Part shown: positions 39,160 through 48,900 of the stretch, in pieces
Layout: the number at the start of each line of letters is the position of its first letter
Position numbering within the stretch: position 1 is the first letter of the stretch
DNA from: Prorocentrum cordatum
Lineage: Eukaryota; Sar; Dinophyceae; Prorocentrales; Prorocentraceae
Length of the DNA stretch: 64,000 nucleotides
Assembly (NCBI GenBank): GCA_963575745.1
Contig: CAUYUJ010000740.1
Location: 18,501-82,500, forward strand
Reading direction: 5' to 3'
Notes under the pieces: model-generated
Seen by the model: only the letters and a program-made list of their open reading frames with translations
What the model was told of the DNA's origin: nothing
The model's database searches: none
Made by a program: the position numbers and the translations under genes

Positions 39160-39325
39160 GAGGCAAGAAGGAGACGGGGCGGGAAGGAGGAAGTGGAGAC
39201 CACACTGCTCTATTCAAAACGAATGCCCAACCAAGGAGGGCTGGGAAAATACGACCCCCCCCGAAAGTTGCACGAAGTGTAATTCGGAAAACGCAAGCCC
39301 TTCGGGTTTGGCAGTGTTCGTGTAA
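39160..39325 (+). CDS. Candidate terminal exon with CxxC
   Basis: After the satellite the frame reads HCSIQNECPTKEGWENTT, then PPESCTKCNSENASPSGLAV, and stops at TAA 39323-39325. Cys spacing could be a small zinc site. Short and unsupported by neighbours. Confidence 0.25.
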
Positions 39326-39329
39326 GACG

Positions 39330-39530
39330 GCGGCCAGCTGGGGGAGGAGGAGGCGGAGGGCGGGGGAGGCGGAGGGGGAGGGGGAGGAGGAGGAGGAGGA
39401 GGAGGAGGAGGAGGAGGGAGGAGGAGGAGGAGGAGGAAGGAGGGAGGAGGAGGAGGAGGAGGAGGAGGAGGAGGGAGGGAGGAGGGGGAAAGGAGGGGGA
39501 TCACGAGGAGGAGGAGGAGGAGGAAGAGGA
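39330..39530. repeat. GGAGGA tract
   Basis: Nearly pure GGA/GGGGGA repeats ending GATGATGATGAT directly before the first 158-bp element repeat. Confidence 0.9.
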
Positions 39531-39538
39531 TGATGATG

Positions 39539-39696
39539 ATTCTCCCGCTCGCGCGCTAGCGAGCTGTCTCCGAGCGCGGCCGCGGCTCGCGCGCGCGGGG
39601 CGGCCCAAAATGGGCAGGCCCGTCCCGCGCGCTCGTGCCGGGGCGCCGCGCGTCAGGCGGGGGAGACCGCCTGCTCGCCGACGACGGCGAGGCAGC
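39539..39696. repeat. 158-bp direct repeat, outer copy (B2-like)
   Basis: Identical by eye to 39785-39942 (offset 246). GC-rich, starting ATTCTCCCGCTCGCGCGC and ending GACGGCGAGGCAGC. In Ngaro/PAT-type elements the 3' end is organised B1-A2-B2; this would be B2. Confidence 0.85.
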
Positions 39697-39784
39697 GCCC
39701 ATCAGCCTTAGATTGGGAGAGGAGGGAGGGGGGCAGAGAAGCTGCGGAGACAGCAGGAGCTTGCTCACAGAGAATAGAAGAGGC
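39697..39784. repeat. 88-bp spacer between the direct repeats (A2 candidate)
   Basis: GCCCATCAGCCTTAGATTGG to GAGAATAGAAGAGGC. If the element is of split-direct-repeat type, a copy (A1) must occur at its 5' end, upstream of ORF1. I did not find one by eye in 56440-58000. Confidence 0.45.
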
Positions 39785-39942
39785 ATTCTCCCGCTCGCGC
39801 GCTAGCGAGCTGTCTCCGAGCGCGGCCGCGGCTCGCGCGCGCGGGGCGGCCCAAAATGGGCAGGCCCGTCCCGCGCGCTCGTGCCGGGGCGCCGCGCGTC
39901 AGGCGGGGGAGACCGCCTGCTCGCCGACGACGGCGAGGCAGC
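39785..39942. repeat. 158-bp direct repeat, inner copy (B1-like)
   Basis: Starts 12 bp after the ORF2 stop (39954-39956 on the minus strand) and is identical to the outer copy, which suggests recent origin or conversion. Confidence 0.85.
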
Positions 39943-39953
39943 CATACCCGTGC

Positions 39954-42900
39954 TCAAGGACCTTGCGAAGTGACAAGGTTTCGGCGGGCGGCCGCAAGTA
40001 GGGCAGGCCAAGCGGCGGGGCCGACTTGGAGAAATGAAGCGACAAGGCGGTCGCTGGCGGTGGCGAAGAACAGGATCCGCGCCCGTGCGGGCACGGGCAG
40101 CGCAGCAAGAACTGTGGAAGCGGCGGCGGCTTGCAGGTAGCGCTCAGCACTGGAAGCCTGACGCCAACGCCCCCGCCAGAAGACGCGAGGGACGTCTTCC
40201 GTAGCGATATAGAAGTCTGTTGCGCCAGAGCCCCGCAGACATGCGGGCGTCAGGTTGAGCCCCTGACCCGCTTTGGCAAGAGGGACGCCCAGGGCCGAAA
40301 GCAAATGATTCCACCGAGTACGGAAGCCGCTCGCACCGAAAGGGGCGAGAGGATCGGTGGAAGCCAACCGCCCAAACACTTGATTCAGAATCTTCACCGT
40401 GCCCCGATCGGAGCAGCGAGCATGCTGCGTCGGGTACGTTCTCCTGGTCTTTGGAACAAGAATCGAAAGAAAAGCATCCCCTTCAACTTCGAGGCGGTCG
40501 CAAGGAAGCGACAAGTCACAGCGGCGTGACGCCAGCAGCTCGCCAGGCCTGAGGAACATCGTAAAGCCCATGAGCAGCAAGGCCGCCATCACAGGCCAGT
40601 CCCAGGCGAAACAGAGACCGACCATAGCGCGCAGCAGAGCGCGAGGTAAGGGCGGGCGGAGCTTTGGCGGCTCCGCGAGCTTCCATTGTTTCGCTACGTC
40701 CCAAGCTTCTGTTAGAAAGGCCTTCCAATGCGGATGAGCGCTCTGGATTCCCAAGATGGCATGAACCAGAATATAATGAGGGAAACCTGCATCATGAAGC
40801 CACACGCCGAAGGTCGCGAGGAAGCGGGCGAGAAGTATCCCGCTACGGTAAAGAGTGGCGGGCGGCACGCCAGTGTGTTCTGCTAACCACAGTTCGAACG
40901 CATCAATCGATCTCGAGCGACGATCGAGATACGCGGAGGTGAGGTGAGAATCGCGCACGAAGGGAGTGCGCGGAGGGCGAGCGGGCGCGGAAGGCGCAGC
41001 CCGACTAAGCCCTTGGCCTGCGGTCGGCGCCGCGGCTCCCAGAGAGATGCAGAGGCCGCAGACGCACCACAGGATGAGCGCAGGGCGGCCAGGGCTGGGA
41101 GAGCTGATCAGCGTGGCGGCCCTCCTGCTCCTGGACGCGTAGAAGGGCGGAACGAGGGTGTCCCGCCCGTCGGTCTCGAACCCCGACGCCTCCGCCAGCA
41201 TCGCCCGCGCCGAGGTGAAGGATCCGCCCATGTTACGGTGAGCACGGCGAGCCCCTGCTTCGATCTCGGCGGGCAGAGCGTCCCCTCCCTCGAGGGTCGC
41301 CCAGTCAAAGGGCGGGCGCGGCTCGGCGCGCGCAGCTGCGGCCGATTCGGCGAGCTCGGAACGAGCTGCCGAGGACGTGAGGCCCGAATGATGTGGAACG
41401 GGCACCACCTCCGCGAACGCGTCGAGGATCTCGGACGGAGGGGAATGAGATCCCCACAGCGCTGCTGGGATGGCGCCGTGACCGTCCTGCACGTGGTACA
41501 GAAGGTCGAAAAGGCAGGCCAACTTGCCCGCGCGCCTCCTGTGCTCGATCTTTGAGCCGAGCCCGATGCCACGGATGGCGCCCGCCCCCATGGCTTGGAG
41601 GTCAGCGCCCGCGGGGATAGCCTCGGGCTCGACGGCGGCCACGTAAGGATGCAACCACGAGGCTTCGTCGATCGGCTCGGCGCCGCCTGTCTGAAACAGG
41701 CGCTTATAGGCGTGCAAGGCCTGCAGGAGGCAGTGCAGGTCATCTCTGCCCTCGGGCTCGGCGGCCCCTGCGGGTGCGAAAGACCTCAGCCACGACGCCG
41801 CGCTCTGGAAGGCAGCTTGCCAGGCGGGTCCCCACCTCACCACTGTGACCTTCTCACCGCCGAGGTTGAGACGCCACGCTAGGGCGGTGGCGGCCCCTGG
41901 AGGCAAGGGCTGCTCAACGGCCGCGGAGGCCGTGCGCCGCGCTGCGAAGGCTGCAGCCGCGGCGCTCCCAGCGTCGCCGCTGTGGGAGCCGCTGGGATGC
42001 AGCTCGTGCCCTGAATCTCGGCCAGGCGCGGGGCCGCTCGAAGACCCCCTTTCCTCGGCGGCACGCCCTCCGCCCTGCGGGGCCGCAACAGCATCGCTGG
42101 AGGAGCGCGTGCCTACCGAAGACTGAGGGGCCTGAGCAGCGGAGTCCGCGCGGGAGCTGCCTGCGTGGGCGTCGCCCGAGCTCGCACCATGGCGGGACGT
42201 GGCTGGCCGCTGCGCAGTAGCGGGGCTCGGGCGCCGCTTCGGAGCGACTCGAGGGGAGCGCACCTCGCGACGCCGAGGCGACGTCGCCTGACGCGAAGGC
42301 GCGCGAGAGGAGCCGCGCGCGACGGCCCGACTAAGCCCCTGGCCTGCGGTCGACGCGCGGGATCGCGACGCCGCACGCCCACCAGAGTGGTGAGGGGGCG
42401 GCGGCGGCGGCGGGGGCACGGGCCGCGGAGTCTCGGAGCCTACACGCGTGCCGCGGCCCCGAGAGCGACTGCGAACCGAGGCGCGAGCGGCGGGCGGAGA
42501 GGCCCCCGAGCGGCGAGGGAAGGCCGCCTGCAGGCGGCGGAGGACCTCGGGGTTCAGGCCCGCCACGACGCGCTCGAGGTCCATCGAGGAGTCTGCGAGG
42601 GCACTCAGCACGACGTCCTCGAGCCCCGTCGGTGAGTCCTCGTCGCACGCGGGCTCCGCTCTCGAGCGGCTGCGAACGCTCGCGGGCGGGGGCCCGTCTG
42701 GAGTGTGCGGGCCCTCCGATGCCTCCCCCGCAGGCGGCTCCGACGGCTCCTCGGGCGAGATCGGGCCGTTGACGGGAGGCGACGAGCAGCCCCCCGAGGG
42801 AGAGGTGCGGTCGGTCCCGTACGGGTTTGGAGACCGCGTACGGCTGCGGGCAGGGCTGCGGCTCCGCGGTGGGGAGCCCACTCCCGCGGCGGAGCTGGGG

Positions 42901-45900
42901 CGTGCCGCGCCTGCCCAGCGGCGCGCATTGGCAGTGCGACGCGCCCTGCGGCCAGGCGCCGTGGCGGCCCCCCCCTCAGGGGCGGGGAGCGCCGCCATCG
43001 AAGCCCGCCGCTGCCTGGCGGCGCGCCTGGTGCGCGCGGCGCCCGTGCGCGAGGCGGAGTGCGGCGCGTGACCACCGCGGTTGGGCTGGTCCTCGACCGC
43101 TTCATCCCGCGGGCCCAGGCGGGCGCGGACCGCGCGCCGCTCACGACGGCTGAAGCTGGACGCAGGGTCGTCGGCGGGCCTTGCCAAGGCGCGCGGGTCC
43201 TCAGCCTCCACCTCGGCCAAGGAGCGGCCAGTGGACGACGCGGGTGCGTCCCCAGCACGAGCGGCACGTTCTGCGATGGCGAGGCCCGTCGAGACCTCAG
43301 CGTTGTGCAGGACGGCGCGCAAGGTTTTGCGCCAATCCCGACCCAGCTGGACGGGAGCAGTGCGCGGCAAGCCCGCGGCCTCTCGACTGGCGGCCTCGCG
43401 CACGCGTCGGAAGTAGGCGCGATCGGCCATCCCTTCCGCGAGCTCGGCACGAGCGACGGCACGCTCTCCTTCGCCGCGTGCAGGAGCCTGCACCGTGCGC
43501 CTGGTGGCGTCGGCACGCGCGGTGCGGAGTGCGTCGAGCTCCACGCGGCCGCGCGACACGGCGGAGACGAGGGTGGCATCCGACTCAGCCGCCCGCGTCG
43601 CGAGGGCAGACGAAACCCCGCCCCTCGGGAGAGGCGCGCCCGAGGCGGGGAGGGCAGCCCGAGGGGCCAGCTCGGCGCTCGCAAGGGCGACCCGCGAGGA
43701 GACCGCCTCTTCGAGCGCCTGAAGGGCCATGGTCGACCCTGGAGCCAGCTTGCCCTTGCGGGCGCCCTTTCCTGCCGCCTTGGCCCGGGCGTAGGCGCGG
43801 GCGGCAGGACCGTCGCCGCCCGTGCTAGGAACATCGGGCGGCGCGGCGGCCTGCGAGACGGCCTGGAGCAACACTGACTTGGCGTCACAGAGCTGCTTCC
43901 ACTTCAGCGCGCGGGCTGCTCGCTCGTCGGCGCCCAGGTGCGCGGGAGTCCTGTCTGGATGGTAGACTAGGGACTGGCGCCTGAAGGCGGCCTCAATTGT
44001 GCCGCGCGAGGCCCCGTCCACTACGCCAAGCAGTTGGCGAGAGGCGCTCACCCTGGCCGCTCGCTGGAAGGTGCGGGGGGTAGCTGCTGAGGCCCCCTTT
44101 GGCGCTTCCCGCGAGCCGACGCGCGACGAGCCCACCCCGATAGCAGGCGGAGGGGCCGCCGCGGCCTTGGAGCGGAGGGCCAGTGGCGGAGCACGCTTGG
44201 CGGCCTGGGGAGCCGATCCTGCGCTGGCGGCGCCAGGGTCGGGGCCGGGCGAGCCGCCCTCCGCGGAGGCAGACGCTTTTGGCGTGGCGTCTGCCGAGGA
44301 CGCGAGAGGCCGTTCGCTGTCAGCGAAGAGCGCGTTGCGAGGCCCGCGACGCTCTCCGCTGGCGAGAGCAGCTTCACTGCTGCTCTCGGCGGCGCCCGAG
44401 GGGTCAGGTGCCTCCCCCTGGGCGCCGTCGCTGGCGGCGTCGGCGGCCATCCCCGCGCCCTCCGAGGGGGGGGGGGCGGCCGCCCAGCGGTGGCTGAGCA
44501 GCCCCTCGGGGCCTCGAGCCACAAGCTGCGCAACAAATCGGCCCCAGAGACAAGTAGGGAATGACGAGCGGGAGTCGGCGTACGCAATGCAATCAAAGCG
44601 AGTAAATTCTCCTCTCTCTGCTTCAACTAACCAGGCGGGAGGGTCACGGGACGGGGGCCTCACCGCACGGTTCCGCGTGGGGTCGTCGGCCCTGTGCACG
44701 TCCGTAGGCACGTACATGCCTCCCATATATAAACCTCCTCCTATCACATAGGGCAAAGTGGTCGAAAGAACGTGAGATAGACCAGGAGAGCTACTGCGCC
44801 CGTGAGCGGTCGCGCCCAAAGCCACTTTTGAATCCAAGAGAACGGGGATACGAGAGTCAGGGAGGCGAATACAGCAGTACTTGCACAAGCTCTTATACAC
44901 CGTTGTCTCAAGGATATTGATGTGACGGGGCATGCGAAACTCCCATTTGTACGCGAGCCGAAAGCGCAGCGCCTCTGATAGCTCGGTGACCCAACGCGGC
45001 GCGACGGGGGGCTCAATAGACGGGAGCCCCAGGTCGCGATGCAGTTGGGTGAGCTCAGGGCCCAAGGGCACGCCGCGGCTGAGTACGGCGAGGAGGCTCC
45101 GATTGTGCAGGATCGTGTGCCACCCCCCGTGCTCCGATCTGCGCCACAGCTCGGCGGAGAGCTGCGGGCTGATAGGAGCGCGGACAACGCCCCCCCAGCC
45201 GAGAGACGCGTCCGTACCGAACACCTCGGGGCAAGGCTGCGCCCGAAGGTCGGTTATAGCCGTAAAGGCTAAAAAGGTGCAGGCCAAAAGCTCGTCGCGA
45301 ACATAAGGAGGCAAGTCGTATTCAATGCCCTCCTCGGTCGCCAGGCGCGACAGGAAGTTGTAGACGTGCGTGAAAATGGCGAGCATCGGACGGCGATAGA
45401 GGAACACCTGGACCCAGCAGCCCACAAGAGAGGCTAACAGGGAGCGTGTGGTGATGCCGAGGTAGATTTGGATCAGGGTCAGCCTGCACAAGGCCACCGT
45501 CCGCACTAAGGGAGCGCAGACGATGCCTATGCGCCCTTCCACCTCGGCGCCCACCACCACCTTGTGCGTTTCGCCGCGCGCGCGCTTGCCTGGATGCTGA
45601 ATCAGGCCCACGCGCGGGTAGCCTGCATCGCAGGCGGCGAAGACCTCACGATCACGACGACAGGGGTCGTCGGGGCGAGGAGCGGAGCCATGCCACGAGA
45701 GCTTCTGAAAACCTGTATGGTCATCAATATTCAGCATCTCGACAAACGGTCCCCGCGGGAAGGGCGAGCGGTGGACAACCTGCTCGTGAGGCCGCAAGGC
45801 CCCGAAGCTGTGCAAGACGCCTTCATGTGCAGAGTTGGCAATCTCCACCGCCATGTTGTCGCCCATCGCTAGAGCATTGAGGCAAGGCGCGACGTCCACA

Positions 45901-48900
45901 CCTTCGAGCTCGGGGCGCCAGGCTCGAAAGGCCTTGAAGCGGGATGATGGCAGACGAACGCGAAGGGCGTTACGCCTGGCGCGCGCGGGAGGAACGCGGA
46001 AAGTGTAGTAAAACTCCCGTAGGTCGTCGCAAGAAACTGCCAGCCACTCCCCAGGCGCCAGACCCAAACGGCACAGCAGGAAACCCTGGCCAAGGCGCTG
46101 GGTGCTGGACGAGATTGAGGCACAGCGGCTGTTCACGACCGTTGGGTTCAGGATCAGCCTGTCGAAGTCGCTGTCCTTCGGTACCCTGAAAGCTCCGCAG
46201 GCTTCATCCCAGGCGAGGTCCGAAGCAGGAGTCAGGTACAGGGCGCCGCAGGCATCCCACTTCTGGAGCAGGGCCCACAGCTCGGCGCGGTCCATATGGA
46301 CACGCGCCCCCTTTTGGCCAGCAGGCCACTCTGACGCCGGGAGCCGCATCTCCTCTGGATTGATGAACGCTTCGCGGACTCGAGCGTCAGAGAGAAATGG
46401 AATGGGATCAAACACTGGCGAGTAATCCCACTTAATGCGAGACGCCCTGACTTTTAAATCGAAGGGCTCGACCTGGGTGGAGTCCCAAGCCGCCGCAGAC
46501 GCCAGCGAACCAGGCACGGAAGGAGCGCTGGTCGGGCAGTGCCGCATGGGGGCGGGCACGGAAGAAGAGGAGGTGAAGGAGGCCTCCAAAGCTGCAACAT
46601 GGGTGGCCAGGCCATGGAGCGAGACCTCAGTAGAGTCGAACTTGGCGAAGGCTCGACCTAAGTCGCTCTTGCCACCACGGGCAAGGCGAACTGCGATCCG
46701 ACACAACCGTTCGATACGGGTGCGGACGCCCTCCTGGCAGGGCGAGACCGTGGCGCGGACACGAGCCTCGGCGGGAGCGAGGCTAGGATGACCCAAAGTG
46801 AGCCAGTTCAACGCAATAACAGAATACTGCGCGAGCGTCCGCGCCGCGCGCCGCAATCTCCAGCGCTCCCTGCGCCTCGCCGACAAGCCGTCAGGCGGGG
46901 GACCAAGAGGTGGAGCAGGCGGGCACGGCCAAGGATCGCGGGGAGGCGGCCCCAAAAGGTACGGGTCGTCCCTGTCCATTGCACGCATTGATGAGCGGGA
47001 GAAAGATCCAAGAGAACATCGAGCACCCATCCCAACCTGGGACAGCGCTGCCGCCCAGTGGGTGATATCAATGTTCGCGCCTGGAAACAGGCGCAGCAAG
47101 GCAGACAAGTCAGCGACAAATGGCGCGACGTTGGCAAGAGCAGCAGGGGTGCTTGAAGGAGAACAAGCACCAGCAAGAACACCAACCTCAGGGGCTGCAG
47201 GCCCCATGGGGGGAGCGCTCGACTGAGGCAGGTGACGGCCAAAATGGCCGAATGGATCCGAGGGGCGGTTCGGAGCAGAGCGAGGGGCGTGGTGGCGGAA
47301 CGTACTCCTCCCTGCGGGGCCGCAACAGCATCGCTGGAGGAGCGCATTCCTACCCTCACGCCCTCGCTGCGCCCAAACACGCCTAGCAGCCGTAGCAGCG
47401 TCGGTGCAGACTGTCTGCGGCGGCGTACCCCGGCCACGCGAAGGCCCCCCACTGCCGCTGGCCCCAGGAGAGCTCTGGAAAGTCTCCTCCCGGCTCCGCC
47501 TGGTCGCCTCTGCTTGCCCGGGCCAGAGGCTCAGGGGATCTGGATCCTCTGGGAGGGGGGGGTCTATTCCCTCCTCGGTCCTCGCGTACGGCTTCTCCAC
47601 CACCTCGTCTTCCGAGCTCTCGTCGGAGTCCTCGTCGTCGCTCGTGGGTTCCTCCTCCGCCTTCTCGTACACGATTCTCTGGCGCTTCTTTGCGGGGGTG
47701 TCGTCCAGCTCCCCTGCTTTCACCATCTTGCGGGTCAGCTTCTCGAGGATGTCAACGTACTCGCTCGCGATCTCGCCTTGCTCCTCGTAGGGGGTGCCGG
47801 TCCAGCTCCGCGGTGGGTCCTCGAACATGGAGCTGATGCCCTCGATCAGGAGCTCCCGCGCTCTCCTTCTCCGATCAGGTCCCGTGGGATCGTCAGCTGG
47901 AACCCCGAGTAGGATATTCAAGATGCACTCCGCTTCGTGGCATTTGTTCTCCCCATCCAGGATGGCTGAGGGCAGCGGGGTCTCGTCCTCCCAGGCTGGA
48001 TCGAGAGGGGTGGCCGCGCCCTGCCCGCTGGGGGGTTCTGAGCTGGCCCGGCGGGGATGCCCGGCTTGCGCTTGCTCTGCTTCGCGCTTGCCGGCATCCC
48101 TCGCACGACGGGCCCGACGGCGCTCCTTAGCCTCTGCCAGCTGTATTTGCAGCTCCTTGATGCGCTTCTCCTCCTCCTCCAGGACACCCACCTCGGCGGC
48201 CTTGGCGGCTTCGAGCTTCCTCCTTATGCTCTCCAGCTTGATGCTGTCGGCTGAGCTGCCTCCGCTGCTGGACCCCCCAGCGGGCGCCTCGCGGCTTTGT
48301 CTCTGGAGGGCTTGGGCGGCAGCCTGCTGGAAACGCCTCCCTCCTGAGTGCGGCGGGGGGGCCCGCCTGTTCCAGACGGCGCCAAGCTCTGGGCTGCCAA
48401 AGCCCTGGGAGCTGACGCGGTCGGCGATCCTCAGCGTGACGCTGCGGTGGGACGCGGGGGGGGCCTCGCCGCGGTGCCCCGGCGCCTCCTCACGCTCCTC
48501 GTCCGCGGCCCTCTTGATCCAGCGCGGCGCCCAGGCCGCCCAATTCTCGATGTCCTCTTTCCCGATCCACAGGATCAGGCGTTCCCCGGGCTCGACGCGA
48601 TCGTCGTCTTCTAAGGGAGGTCCCTCGGCTCCTGCGGTGTCCCCCTCGTCGGTGTAGACGAACAGGCGAAGCTCCTCGGGGCTGAGGACGTCGTCGCGCA
48701 GCCATCTGCAGGTTATGAGGACGCTCTGGAGCTCGTGCGCGTACATGGGGGCCCCCGGGATTGGTATCCATCGGCCCCCACGCTGTGGAAGGATCACCTT
48801 GACTGGCTCATCGGCTTGCTGCTCGGCTTGCCTGGACTTCTTGACCCTCCTGGGCGGCTCCTTCTCTTCCTCTTCCTCCTCTCCTTCCCCTTCGTCTCCC

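Noticed and set aside
42605-43888. Long frames opposite or parallel to ORF2 (for example 427 codons minus, 390 codons plus)
   Set aside because: Shadows of a very GC-rich coding region. Only the ORF2 frame contains the RT, RNase H, J-domain and recombinase motifs in order.
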